From positions 1 through 64,000 of the forward strand of contig NZ_JALAGU010000055.1 in NCBI RefSeq assembly GCF_022712275.1: a stretch of DNA of 64,000 bases, read 5' to 3'. This document shows positions 36,407-45,684 of this stretch, piece after piece. This DNA comes from Corynebacterium sp. Lineage in GTDB: Bacteria > Actinomycetota > Actinomycetes > Mycobacteriales > Mycobacteriaceae. The position numbers and the translations under genes were made by a program. The notes under the pieces were generated by a model. That model ran no database searches. It saw only the letters and a program-made list of their open reading frames with translations, and was not told the DNA's origin. Position 1 is the stretch's first letter, and every line of letters begins with the position of its first letter.

Positions 36407-37462
36407 TCAGTCCTCGTGTGCGGGCTTCTCCGCCCCGGCATCCTCGAGGACGTGCCGTTCCGGACGTTCCACCACGGCGTTGCGGGACTTGATGAGACTG
36501 GCCACGACGGTGATCACCAGCACGCTGACGATCACAAGGAGAGAGGCGCTGGTGGAGATATCCGGGGCCCCGTGGATGCCTTCGCCGCCGTTGATGAACG
36601 GAAGGTTGTTCTCGTGGAGGGCATGGAGGACCATCTTCACACCGATGAAGGCCAGGATGACGCCCAGACCGTAGGGGAGGTAGACCAGTCGCTCCAGCAG
36701 ACCCCCGAGCAGGAAGTACATCTGGCGCAGGCCGAGCAGCGACAGGGCGTTGGTCGTGAAGACGATGTACGGCTCCTGGGTGATGCCGTAGATCGCGGGA
36801 ATCGAGTCCAGGGCGAACATCACGTCGGTGAGCCCGATGGCCACCAGGCAGACAGCCAACGGGGTCAGCATGATTCTTCCGGCCCGACGCAGCGTCAGCT
36901 TGTCGGACTCATAGCCCTCGGAGACCGGGATGACCTTCCGGATGAATCTGATGATCTTCATGTCGTTCGGGTCGGTCTCCGGGACGTCCCTGACCTCGTC
37001 CAGCACGGTCTTCGCCGCGATGATCAGCAGGAAGAGCCCGAAGAGGTAGAACACATCCGACCAGGCCTCGATGATCGCGGCGCCCATGGCGATGAACAGA
37101 CCACGGAACACCAGGGACAGTGCGATACCGATGAGCAGCACCTTCTGCTGGTACCTGGGCGGCACCTTGAACGAGCCCATGATCAGGGCGAAGACGAAGA
37201 GATTGTCGACGCTCAGCGCCTTCTCCGTGACATAGCCGGAGAAGAACTCCATGCCGTGCGCGTGCGGGTCACCCGGCTCACCCCAGGTCACCCAGAGGAA
37301 GACGCCGAAGGCGACGGACAGAAGGACGTAGAACAGGGTCCAGAATCCGGATTCCTTCATCGACGGGGCATGCGGTGTGCGGACATGCGAGTAGAAATCG
37401 AAGATGAAGAACCCGGCGATCACCGCGATAGTGATGATCCAGGTGAGAGCGTTGACTTCCAT
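36407..37462 (-). CDS. TerC/Alx-family membrane protein (Mn-linked)
   Basis: A 351-residue TerC family protein with eight or nine helices and membrane acidic residues in DFYSHVRTPH, SVDNLFVFALI and TDVMFALDSIPAI. The family exports or protects against metal ions. Alx and several TerC members respond to manganese. ATG 37462 has GGAGGA upstream. A 5' leader of about 185 nt resembles the yybP-ykoY manganese riboswitch, which supports a Mn-related role rather than tellurite resistance. Confidence 0.88.
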   Translation of the reverse strand: MEVNALTWIITIAVIAGFFIFDFYSHVRTPHAPSMKESGFWTLFYVLLSVAFGVFLWVTWGEPGDPHAHGMEFFSGYVTEKALSVDNLFVFALIMGSFKVPPRYQQKVLLIGIALSLVFRGLFIAMGAAIIEAWSDVFYLFGLFLLIIAAKTVLDEVRDVPETDPNDMKIIRFIRKVIPVSEGYESDKLTLRRAGRIMLTPLAVCLVAIGLTDVMFALDSIPAIYGITQEPYIVFTTNALSLLGLRQMYFLLGGLLERLVYLPYGLGVILAFIGVKMVLHALHENNLPFINGGEGIHGAPDISTSASLLVIVSVLVITVVASLIKSRNAVVERPERHVLEDAGAEKPAHED

Positions 37463-37472
37463 GACGGAATAT

Positions 37473-37647
37473 CCTCCGGTCGCGACAGTTCGTTGACCGG
37501 AGGTCTCCCCCACCACGGTGCACCCTCACGCGGGGCGGTACGTGGCCGACACGACCGGGTGGACGCCACACCCACTACGGAGCAGACGGACGGTGACCAC
37601 CGTGTTGACGATCTGTGTCGCGGGCGGGGTACTCCCCTCCATGACAA
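37473..37647 (-). promoter_or_regulatory. yybP-ykoY-like manganese riboswitch leader of terC
   Basis: A -10 TAGACT (37659-37654) starts a leader that has GGGGAGTA near its 5' end (37637-37630) and GGGGGAGACC near its 3' end (37511-37502), the two conserved loop motifs of yybP-ykoY RNAs. Right after the second motif, CCTCCGGTC (antisense of 37495-37503) is perfectly complementary to GACCGGAGG (37481-37473), which contains the terC Shine-Dalgarno. The 9-bp stem with 13-nt loop could hide the ribosome site unless the aptamer binds Mn2+. The family assignment rests on motif recognition. Confidence 0.72.
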
Positions 37648-37666
37648 GAAGCGAGTCTAGCAGAGC

Positions 37667-37690
37667 CACCCCCGGAACCCACCGGGGGTG
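37667..37690 (-). terminator. Hairpin after ftsK
   Basis: CACCCCCGG and CCGGGGGTG form a 9-bp stem with a 6-nt loop, 8 bp beyond the ftsK stop and just before the terC promoter. No T-run follows on the minus strand, so termination may be partial. Confidence 0.5.
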
Positions 37691-37697
37691 AAGCCTC

Positions 37698-40600
37698 TCA
37701 GAACACCCCGCCGGTGCCCGAGGCATCCGCCCGGGCCACACGGACCGCGGGGTCATCCGACCCGGCGTCGGGGGCGGAACCGGAGTCAGTCTCCACTGCA
37801 GCGGTACCGTCCGCGGCGTCCTGCCCGTCGAACAGTTCCTTCGGCGCGTCGGCCGGGTCAGCACCCTTGATCATCCAGATGACAGTATCCAGCTCCTCCG
37901 GTTTCACCAGGACCTCGCGGGCCTTCGATCCCTCGGACGGGCCGACGACACCACGGGTCTCCATGAGGTCCATGAGACGACCCGCCTTGGCGAAACCGAT
38001 GCGCAGCTTGCGCTGCAGCATCGACGTCGAGCCGAACTGACTGCTGACCACGAGCTCCACAGCCTGGATCAGATCCTCGAGATCGTCACCGATGTCGGCG
38101 TCGATCTCCTTCTTCGCCTCGACGGACTTGTCTTCGGTGACACCGTCGGTGTACTCCGGATCAGCCTGGTCCTTCGCCGCGTCCACCACGGCCTGAACCT
38201 CCTCGTCGGTGACGAAGGCACCCTGCAGGCGCTTCGGCTTGTTCGCCCCCTGCGGGATGAACAGGCCGTCGCCCATACCGATGAGTTTCTCGGCGCCGCC
38301 CTGGTCCAGGATGACGCGGGAGTCGGTGAGCGAGGACGTCGCGAAGGCGAGGCGCGAGGGCACGTTCGTCTTGATCAGACCGGTGACCACGTCCACGGAG
38401 GGGCGCTGCGTCGCGAGCACCAGGTGAATACCGGCGGCGCGGGCCTTCTGGGTGATACGGACGATCGAGTCCTCGATCTCCTTCGGGGCGGTCATCATCA
38501 GGTCGGCAAGCTCGTCGACGACACAGACGATGTAGGGGTAGGGACGGTACTCGCGCTCGGAGCCGGCCGGGGTCTCGAGCTCACCGGAGATGATCTTGCG
38601 GTTGAAGTCCTTGATGTGGCGCACTCGCGCGGACTTCATGTCCAGGTACCGCTGCTCCATCTCCTCGACCAGCCAGGTCAGCGCGGACGCGGCCTTCTTC
38701 GGCTGGGTGATGATCGGGGTGATCAGGTGCGGGATGCCCTCATAGGGGGTCAGCTCCACCATCTTCGGGTCGACGAGGATGAGGCGGACCTCCTCCGGAG
38801 TGGCCCGGGTGAGGATCGAGACCAGCAGCGAGTTCACGAAAGCCGACTTGCCGGAACCGGTGGAACCGGCCACGAGCAGGTGCGGCATCTTCTGGATCGA
38901 GTGGGCGACCATGTCACCTTCGATGTCCTTGCCCAGACCGATGACCATCGGGTCGGGGTCCTGGGCGACAGACGGGGCGTTGAGCACGTCGCCGAGCCGG
39001 ACCATCTCGCGGTCGGTGTTCGGAACCTCGATACCGACCGCCGACTTCCCCGGGATCGGGGTGAGCAGGCGGACATTGTCGGTCGCGGCAGCGTAGGCGA
39101 TGTTGGACTGCAGGTTGGTGATCTTGGAGACCTTCACGCCCGGGCCGAGCTCCACCTCGTAGCGGGTGACTGTCGGGCCACGGGAGAATCCGGTGACCTG
39201 TGCGTCCACCTTGAACTCCGTGAAGACCTCGGTGATCGCGGCGATCATCCGGTCGTTGGCGGCGCTGTGGGTCTTCGGCGCGTCGCCGGGGACGAGCAGT
39301 TCCGTCGACGAAGGCAGGATGTAGTCGTCCTCGGACGCGGAACGCGCCGGCGTCCCGGACGCCGCGGCAGGATCCGCAGCCGCCGGACGTCGGGTGGCGA
39401 CCTCTGCGGCGTCGACCCCCGAACGGGCGGCGATACGCCGACGGGCCTCCTCCATGGCGGCAGAGGGACGCGACGCCGGGGCGGGTTCAGCGACCGGAGC
39501 CGGGACAGGTGCGGCCTGCGCGACCTCGACCTCGTCGGTGCCGTAGTCGTCGTAGCCGACGTCGTGGTTGTCGTCGACCGGAGCCGAGGCCTGCGGGACC
39601 GGGGCGTCGTACTCGGAATCACTCAGCGGGGCGTCCCCGAGGTACTCGGTCTCCGCCGACGCGAGGGTCTCGTCGACCGGGTAGTTGTCCATGGGGCTGC
39701 CGGCCGAAGGAGCCTCCGGCGCGGCGGGCGTGACAGGCGATGCCGGGGCAGGACGCTCCGGGTGCGCGAAGTTCCGGGCGGCGGGCCGCGGCCGACGCAC
39801 CGGGGTGCGGTCGACCGGGCGGGCATCGCTCCGGTACCCGTCGTGGTCGGGCATCGGCCCCTCGTCGAACGGGTCATCCTCGGCGTCGTAGTCGTCATAG
39901 GCGTAGTCCTCACGACGTGCGGACCGCGCACCGCGTGAGACACCCAGCCAGGAGGTCACCGAGCGGTAGAGCTGCGCGACCGTCATTCCGGTGAGCTGCA
40001 GTGCACCGTAGACGATGATCAGCAGCAGCAGCGGAACGGCCAGGAACGCGCTGAAGCCGACGGCCATCGGGCTGCCGACGACGTTGCCGACCATGCCACC
40101 GGCCGTGGCACGACCCTCCACGTCGTCCGGCTGCCCGGCGAGAATGTGGAAGACCGCGAGGACGCCGACGACGATGAGTGCCAGTCCGATCCCCAGACGC
40201 ACCCGGGAACGCTGTGTCACCTCGACGCCGACCATGAACACCCAGCCGGCGCCGAGGAGCAGCACCGGGACAGCATAAGCACCGGCACCGATGAGCCAGG
40301 TCAGGGCGAAGGCCACGCCGGAGCCGACTGCGCCACCGATCCCGAACCACAGGGCCGCAGCGAGGATCACGGCCAGCGCAAGGCTGACGAAGGCGGGGCC
40401 GTCGTAATTACGGCCGATCAGCACCTTTTCCGGACCTTCAGCGGCTTCTGCCGACGCTGCAGCATCGGCAGCGTCGTCTGGCGCGCTCAGACCACGTGCC
40501 GCAGCACGGTCCATCACCGTGGTGGGGACGGCATCCTGCGGGCCGGCCTGACTGTCCTCGGCCGCACGACGACGGGAGCTCGACTTCCGGCCGGCCGGGC

Positions 40601-41039
40601 GGGCGTCCTCCGCATCGCGCGACGATGATCGGTCGTCCGGGTGGGCGGAACCTCCGGAGCGTCGAGAGGACTTCTTCCGTGCAGGGGTCTCCCTGGCGGG
40701 GGCGTCGTCGACGACGTCCATCACCAGGTCGTCATCGGGATCCCCCTGGAGGGATACCTTGCGGGCCAGACCGCCGAGGCCGCGCGCGGCGCCACCGAAC
40801 ATCGAGCCGAGTGAGGACCCGACCACGCCGAAGGCGCCGGAGGTGCGCTCGAAGTCGCTCGTGTCGTAGCTCGGAGTACGCCGCGTCGGACGCGAGGACG
40901 GGGAGGTACGGCCGGTACGGCCAGACCGGCCGGACCCACCGGGGCGTCCGGAGGACCCGGAGGACCCGGAGTTGGCGGAACTCCGGGAGGTCCTGGTGGA
41001 CCGCGACGTCGAGGTACTGCTGCGGCTGGTCGTAGGCAT
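37698..41039 (-). CDS. ftsK: FtsK/SpoIIIE DNA translocase
   Basis: A 1113-residue FtsK. A Ser/Thr/Arg/Gly-rich N-terminus (1-60) is followed by an acidic/basic linker (about 90-200), four transmembrane helices (about 215-370) and a long Pro/Asp-rich linker (about 385-610). The motor domain has Walker A AGSTGSGKSAF and Walker B IVCVVDELADLM. The C-terminal gamma winged helix is RLMDLMETRGVVGPSEGSKAR. It pumps chromosome termini through the division septum. ATG 41039 lies 7 nt after TAGACT (41052-41047), a leaderless layout. Confidence 0.95.
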   Translation of the reverse strand: MPTTSRSSTSTSRSTRTSRSSANSGSSGSSGRPGGSGRSGRTGRTSPSSRPTRRTPSYDTSDFERTSGAFGVVGSSLGSMFGGAARGLGGLARKVSLQGDPDDDLVMDVVDDAPARETPARKKSSRRSGGSAHPDDRSSSRDAEDARPAGRKSSSRRRAAEDSQAGPQDAVPTTVMDRAAARGLSAPDDAADAAASAEAAEGPEKVLIGRNYDGPAFVSLALAVILAAALWFGIGGAVGSGVAFALTWLIGAGAYAVPVLLLGAGWVFMVGVEVTQRSRVRLGIGLALIVVGVLAVFHILAGQPDDVEGRATAGGMVGNVVGSPMAVGFSAFLAVPLLLLIIVYGALQLTGMTVAQLYRSVTSWLGVSRGARSARREDYAYDDYDAEDDPFDEGPMPDHDGYRSDARPVDRTPVRRPRPAARNFAHPERPAPASPVTPAAPEAPSAGSPMDNYPVDETLASAETEYLGDAPLSDSEYDAPVPQASAPVDDNHDVGYDDYGTDEVEVAQAAPVPAPVAEPAPASRPSAAMEEARRRIAARSGVDAAEVATRRPAAADPAAASGTPARSASEDDYILPSSTELLVPGDAPKTHSAANDRMIAAITEVFTEFKVDAQVTGFSRGPTVTRYEVELGPGVKVSKITNLQSNIAYAAATDNVRLLTPIPGKSAVGIEVPNTDREMVRLGDVLNAPSVAQDPDPMVIGLGKDIEGDMVAHSIQKMPHLLVAGSTGSGKSAFVNSLLVSILTRATPEEVRLILVDPKMVELTPYEGIPHLITPIITQPKKAASALTWLVEEMEQRYLDMKSARVRHIKDFNRKIISGELETPAGSEREYRPYPYIVCVVDELADLMMTAPKEIEDSIVRITQKARAAGIHLVLATQRPSVDVVTGLIKTNVPSRLAFATSSLTDSRVILDQGGAEKLIGMGDGLFIPQGANKPKRLQGAFVTDEEVQAVVDAAKDQADPEYTDGVTEDKSVEAKKEIDADIGDDLEDLIQAVELVVSSQFGSTSMLQRKLRIGFAKAGRLMDLMETRGVVGPSEGSKAREVLVKPEELDTVIWMIKGADPADAPKELFDGQDAADGTAAVETDSGSAPDAGSDDPAVRVARADASGTGGVF

Positions 41040-41107
41040 GCCAGCCAGTCTAACCCGATAACAACTTCTTCAACAGTTGCAACACGCGTCACATCCGTAA
41101 CTGCCCG

Positions 41108-41731
41108 TCAGAGGTCCCGTCGGGCGACCTTCTCCACCGGCCCAGCGAACGTCAGGTCGCAGGCCTTGTCCCGACCGAAAACCCAGAGCGTGAGCTCCGG
41201 AGCAGCACCTGTCACCGTGACATCGGGCGTCCCTCGACCCACCGTCACCGTGTCCCCGTCGCCGCCGGCACCGTCGGTCCGTACCAGGCGCACGGTCGGG
41301 CCCGAGGGGATGATGAGCCCGCGCGAAGCGAAGCCCGTGGCCCGCCACAGGGCGTCGCGCGTCTCCTTCGGCAGCGCACGGGGAAACCACTCCCCTCCCC
41401 CACGGCGGACATCCTCATGATGGACGAAATTCTCGGTGAGGTTGGCGAACCGGTCCACCAGGCGCATCGGATTCCACCTCGGCGGTCCGTGCCGGTAGGA
41501 CGCCACCAGGTCCTCGTACGGGCGGGCCGACACGTCCCCGGTCACCTTCTCCAGGTGTGTGCGCGCCGGACCGAGGAACATTCCGGCGGCGGCGTCCGGC
41601 CGGTACTCACGCACCACGAGGTGTACGGCGAGGTCCCTGGTGGTCCACCCCTCGCAGAGGGTCGGGGCGTCCGGTCCCACAGACAGGAGAAGGTCCGCCA
41701 GGGCAGTGCGTTCATCACGGGAGACTGTCAT
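41108..41731 (-). CDS. TIGR03085 family (DinB/mycothiol-dependent-type) protein
   Basis: A 207-residue protein with the TIGR03085 pattern ERTALADLLLSVGPDAPTLCEGW and the conserved His residues DLAVHLVVREYRPDA and ENFVHHEDVRR that bind metal in the DinB/maleylpyruvate isomerase-like fold. Actinobacterial members are suspected mycothiol-dependent enzymes, but the substrate is unknown. The gene is between ftsK and rnj on the same strand with spacers of about 65 bp on each side. Confidence 0.85.
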   Translation of the reverse strand: MTVSRDERTALADLLLSVGPDAPTLCEGWTTRDLAVHLVVREYRPDAAAGMFLGPARTHLEKVTGDVSARPYEDLVASYRHGPPRWNPMRLVDRFANLTENFVHHEDVRRGGGEWFPRALPKETRDALWRATGFASRGLIIPSGPTVRLVRTDGAGGDGDTVTVGRGTPDVTVTGAAPELTLWVFGRDKACDLTFAGPVEKVARRDL

Positions 41732-41798
41732 GTCTCCGGATGCTACGCGCTGTCCCGGCGGACCGCTGTGGCTGCTGTGATGTCAGCCAGGTGTTCCC

Positions 41799-43907
41799 CT
41801 ACAGGGAGGGGGCGTGATCCTCGGGATCGAGTTCCTCGACGACCTCGCTGGTCATCGGGACGATCGTCGGGATGATCATCGGCTCGCGCTTCCACTTGTC
41901 CTTGACGAACTTGGCGACCTTGCGGCGCAGGGTCTGCGCCATCCGGTACGGGTCATTCTCACCCTGGCCGGCGAGATCGAGCATCGCGTTGTCGACGACC
42001 TCTGCGACCTGCTTCATCATCTCCTTCGAGCCCTCGGAGAAGCCCTTGGCCACGACCTGCGGGTCCTCCAGCGGACGACCGCTGCGGTTGTCGATGACCA
42101 CCGTGACCGAGATCAGACCGCCCTCGGACATCTGGGTGCGGTCCTCGATCTCCTCGGCTCCGACGTCACCCATGGTGACACCGTCGACGTAGAGGTTGCC
42201 GACCGGAACCTGGCCGACGACCTTGGCGTGGCCGTTGACGAGGTCGACGACGACACCGTTCTGCGCCAGGACCGTGTTGTCCGGGTTCACACCGGTGGAG
42301 ATCGCCAGCTCGCGGTTGGCGCGCAGGTGGCGCCACTCGCCGTGGACCGGCATGGCGTTCTTCGGACGGGCGGCGTTGTAGAGGAACAGCAGCTCCCCGG
42401 AGTAGCCGTGGCCCGAGGTGTGGACCATCGCGTCCTTGCCGGTGATGACGGTCGCACCGATCTGGGACAGCATGTTGATCACACCGAAGACCGCCTCCTC
42501 GTTGCCGGGGACCAGCGACGAGGACAGGATGATGAGGTCACCCGGGCGGATGGTGATCTGGCGGTGCTCGCGGCGGGCCATACGGGACAGGGCCGCCATC
42601 GGCTCACCCTGGGTACCGGTGGTGATCAGCACGACCTTGTGCGGCGCGAGGCGAGAGGCCTCATCCATCGAGACGATGGTGCCGCGCGGGGCGGTGAGCA
42701 GGCCGAGACGCTCGGCGATCTCCATGTTGCGGATCATCGAGCGGCCGTTGAAGGCGACCTTGCGACCGGCCTTGACGGCGGCGTCGACGGCCATCTGCAC
42801 ACGCGAGACGTTCGAGGCGAAGGACGCCACGAGGACGCGCTGCTTCGCGTTCGCGATCAGACGCTCCAGGGTCGGCGCGATGCCGGCCTCGGACGGGGAC
42901 ACACCCGGGGTGGTCGCGTTGGTGGAGTCACAGAGCATGAGGTCCACGCCCTCGTCACCGAAGCGGGACAGGGCCGGAAGGTCGGTCGGGCGACCGTCGG
43001 CCGGGGTCTGGTCCATTTTCACGTCACCGGTGTGGATCAGCAGGCCGGCCGGGGTCTTCAGCGCGATACCGAGGCACTCCGGGATCGAGTGGCCCACATT
43101 GAAGAACCGCACGTCGAAGGGACCGCGCTTCTCATGGGAGGTGTCGTCGACCTGGATCAGCTTCGGACGCTGGCGGTGCTCCTGGCACTTCGCGGCAATG
43201 AGCGCACAGGTGAAACGGGAGGCGATGATCGGGATGTCCGAGCGCTGCTTGAGCAGCCACGGGATCGCACCGATGTGGTCCTCGTGACCGTGGGTGACGA
43301 CCAGTGCCTCGACCTTGTCCCACTTGCCCTCCAGGTAGGAGAAGTCCGGCAGGATCAGGTCGACGCCCGGCTCACCGGAGGACGGGAAGAGCACGCCGCA
43401 GTCGATGATGAGCAGCCGGTCGTGGTACTCGAAGACCGTCATGTTGCGGCCGATCTCGGAGATACCGCCGAGCGCGACGAGACGCAGGCCGTCCTTCGGG
43501 GCCTTCGGCGGCTTCGGCAGGCGCTGGGTCAGATCCGCGCCCTGCATGGTCTGCACGGCGTTGCGGCGACGGTCGCCGCCGCGGTTTCCACCGTTGTTGC
43601 TGCGGTTGTTCTGACCGCCGCGGTTGCGGTTGCCGCCCTTGTTGTCGTTGTTGTCGTTGCGGCTGTTGTCATTGCGCTCGGAACGGTTGCCGCGCGAACG
43701 ACGGGAACGGTTGCGGTTGCCGCCCTGGGAGTTCCGGCCCTCGTTGCCGGACTCCTTGGCCGGCACGGACGCCCCCTCGGACTGGGCGGCGTCGGCGACT
43801 CCACCGTCGTTGAAGGCGGGGGTGCCTGCCGCCGGGGCGGCGGTCTCCGCGCTCGGCGGAGCTGCCTTGCGGGTCACCTTGCGGGCCCGGGAGCGGTTGT
43901 CAGTCAT
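41799..43907 (-). CDS. rnj: RNase J, metallo-beta-lactamase ribonuclease
   Basis: A 702-residue RNase J with an unusually long basic and Asn/Arg/Gly-rich N-terminal extension (about 1-145, SRRSRGNRSERNDNS-like). The beta-lactamase motif THGHEDHIGA, the beta-CASP domain and the C-terminal domain follow. It has endo- and 5'-3' exonuclease activity in rRNA and mRNA maturation. ATG 43907 with AAGGA upstream starts 8 bp after the dapA stop. The dapB-thyX-dapA-rnj order is typical of corynebacteria. Confidence 0.94.
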   Translation of the reverse strand: MTDNRSRARKVTRKAAPPSAETAAPAAGTPAFNDGGVADAAQSEGASVPAKESGNEGRNSQGGNRNRSRRSRGNRSERNDNSRNDNNDNKGGNRNRGGQNNRSNNGGNRGGDRRRNAVQTMQGADLTQRLPKPPKAPKDGLRLVALGGISEIGRNMTVFEYHDRLLIIDCGVLFPSSGEPGVDLILPDFSYLEGKWDKVEALVVTHGHEDHIGAIPWLLKQRSDIPIIASRFTCALIAAKCQEHRQRPKLIQVDDTSHEKRGPFDVRFFNVGHSIPECLGIALKTPAGLLIHTGDVKMDQTPADGRPTDLPALSRFGDEGVDLMLCDSTNATTPGVSPSEAGIAPTLERLIANAKQRVLVASFASNVSRVQMAVDAAVKAGRKVAFNGRSMIRNMEIAERLGLLTAPRGTIVSMDEASRLAPHKVVLITTGTQGEPMAALSRMARREHRQITIRPGDLIILSSSLVPGNEEAVFGVINMLSQIGATVITGKDAMVHTSGHGYSGELLFLYNAARPKNAMPVHGEWRHLRANRELAISTGVNPDNTVLAQNGVVVDLVNGHAKVVGQVPVGNLYVDGVTMGDVGAEEIEDRTQMSEGGLISVTVVIDNRSGRPLEDPQVVAKGFSEGSKEMMKQVAEVVDNAMLDLAGQGENDPYRMAQTLRRKVAKFVKDKWKREPMIIPTIVPMTSEVVEELDPEDHAPSL

Positions 43908-43915
43908 TCGTGTCC

Positions 43916-44818
43916 TTACACGCCTGCGGAACGCAGGTCTTCTTCAAGCCGGGAGTATTCCTCCGGCGTCGGTTCGATGATCGGCAGGCGCGGTGCGCCC
44001 ACCTCGATCCCCTGGAGCTTCAGTGCCGCCTTCGCGAAGGTCGCACCACCGAGCCGGCCCTGCGCCGCCATGAGCGGGCGCAGCCGGTTGGAGATGGCGC
44101 GGGCGCCGAGGATGTCCCCGGCGTCGACAGCGTCACGGAGGGCACGGAGCTGGGCGGGAGCGGCGTGGCCGATCACGGAGATCAGGCCGGTGGCGCCGAC
44201 TGCCAGCCACGGGACGTTGAGAGGGTCATCCCCGGAATACCACGCGAGACCGGTCTCCTCCATCAGCTCCATACCGGCTGCCAGGTCGCCTTTGGCGTCC
44301 TTGACGGCCCGGATGTTCGGGTGGGCCGAGAGCCGACGCAACGTGTCCGTCGCGATCGGGACGACCGACCGGGAAGGGATGTCGTAGAGGCAGATGGGGG
44401 TGTCGACCGCGTCAGCCACAGTGGTGAAGTGCCGGTAGAGGCCTTCCTGGCTGGGGCGGGAGTAGTACGGGGTGACCACGAGCAGACCGTCCGCACCGGC
44501 CGCCTCGGCGGCCTTCGACTGCGCCACGGACTCCGCGGTGCTGTAAGTGCCGGATCCGGCGACGAGTTTGACGCCGGTACCCAGTTCGGAACGGATGGCC
44601 TTGAGCAGGTTGAGCTTCTCATCAGGGGTGATGGTCGGGGATTCCCCGGTCGTACCGCCGATGATCAGAGCGTCGAGTCCCTTGTCGACCAGGTGCCCTG
44701 CGAGGGCGACTCCGGCGTCGGTGTCAAGGTCACCGTCCTTCGTGAAGGGGGTGACCATCGCCACCGAGACCGTGCCGAAGAACTCAGCGCCCGACGTCGC
44801 TGCAATACCTGTGCTCAT
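43916..44818 (-). CDS. dapA: DapA, 4-hydroxy-tetrahydrodipicolinate synthase
   Basis: A 300-residue DapA condensing pyruvate with aspartate semialdehyde. GGTTGESPT, VVTPYYSRPSQEG and the Schiff-base lysine in AVKDAKGD are present. The sequence is strongly like C. glutamicum DapA from residue 1 (MSTGIAATSG). ATG 44818 lies 8 nt after TAACCT (44832-44827), so besides read-through from thyX a leaderless promoter may serve it. Confidence 0.96.
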   Translation of the reverse strand: MSTGIAATSGAEFFGTVSVAMVTPFTKDGDLDTDAGVALAGHLVDKGLDALIIGGTTGESPTITPDEKLNLLKAIRSELGTGVKLVAGSGTYSTAESVAQSKAAEAAGADGLLVVTPYYSRPSQEGLYRHFTTVADAVDTPICLYDIPSRSVVPIATDTLRRLSAHPNIRAVKDAKGDLAAGMELMEETGLAWYSGDDPLNVPWLAVGATGLISVIGHAAPAQLRALRDAVDAGDILGARAISNRLRPLMAAQGRLGGATFAKAALKLQGIEVGAPRLPIIEPTPEEYSRLEEDLRSAGV

Positions 44819-44898
44819 GACCCCACAGGTTACCGTCCCCGAGGGCGTTCGTGTGTACCGGGGTACGGTGGGTCGCCGGTCGGCGACCCCCGGTGGTC

Positions 44899-45669
44899 TC
44901 ACATGTCGGCCACGTACGGGCTCGTGGCGGTCTCTGAACCGTCGCGCAGCCTGGTCACGGTGAAGTCGGAGAAGACCTCCGGACTCAGTTCCTGCAGCAG
45001 CCGCAGGCAGGCGACCGCGACACGCCGGATCTCCGGATCGGCGTGCTCGGCGGCGCGCATGGCGATGAAGTGGCGCCAGGACCGCAGATTGCCGGTGACC
45101 ACGAAGCGGGTCTCGGTGGCGTTGGGCAGGACCGAGCGCGCCGCCTGGCGGGCCTGCTTGGCCCGCAGCACCGTGTTCGACTCGCCGGCGAACCTCTCCT
45201 CCAGCCCGCCGAGTAGTTCCTCATAGGCCTCGCGGGCCATGTCGGTCGACCGCAGGAACAGCTTCTCCAGGTCCTCGTCCCCGGCGACACTGTCGGGGAT
45301 GACGACCTGCGAGTTCCCGGAGGGGACGTAGCGCTGGGAGAGCTGGCTGAACGAGAAGTGCCGGTGCCGCATGATCTCCTGGGCGCACGACCGTGACACA
45401 CCGCGCAGGTACATCGACGACGACGCGTGCTCCAGCAGACTGAGGTGTCCGACATCCATGATGTGCCGGACGTAGGCGTCCGTCGCCGCGGTGTGCGGAT
45501 TCGGGCGGTCCCAGGTCTCGTAACAGGCGCGCCCCGCGAACTCGATGAGGGACGCGGCGTCCCCGGCCTCGCCGTCAGGCACCCAGTCCACGTCCTCGGG
45601 CGGGGTGAACGTGGTGTGGGCGATCAGCCGGACCGAGAACTCCGCCGGGGTGGAACTCGTGGGTGTCAC
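44899..45669 (-). CDS. thyX: ThyX, flavin-dependent thymidylate synthase
   Basis: A 256-residue ThyX that makes dTMP with FAD, NADPH and methylene-THF. The signature RHRHFSFSQLSQRY (RHR-x7-S type) is intact, as are the GHLSLLEHAS and FVVTGNLRSWRHF segments. GTG 45669 is 15 bp after dapB with GGGGAG upstream. It lies between dapA and dapB in one operon. Confidence 0.96.
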   Translation of the reverse strand: MTPTSSTPAEFSVRLIAHTTFTPPEDVDWVPDGEAGDAASLIEFAGRACYETWDRPNPHTAATDAYVRHIMDVGHLSLLEHASSSMYLRGVSRSCAQEIMRHRHFSFSQLSQRYVPSGNSQVVIPDSVAGDEDLEKLFLRSTDMAREAYEELLGGLEERFAGESNTVLRAKQARQAARSVLPNATETRFVVTGNLRSWRHFIAMRAAEHADPEIRRVAVACLRLLQELSPEVFSDFTVTRLRDGSETATSPYVADM

Positions 45670-45684
45670 AGTCGCCGTACTCCC

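Noticed and set aside
41814..44387. Long plus-strand open frame opposite rnj and dapA
   Set aside because: Repetitive Asp/Gly/Val/His shadow translation opposite well-supported genes.
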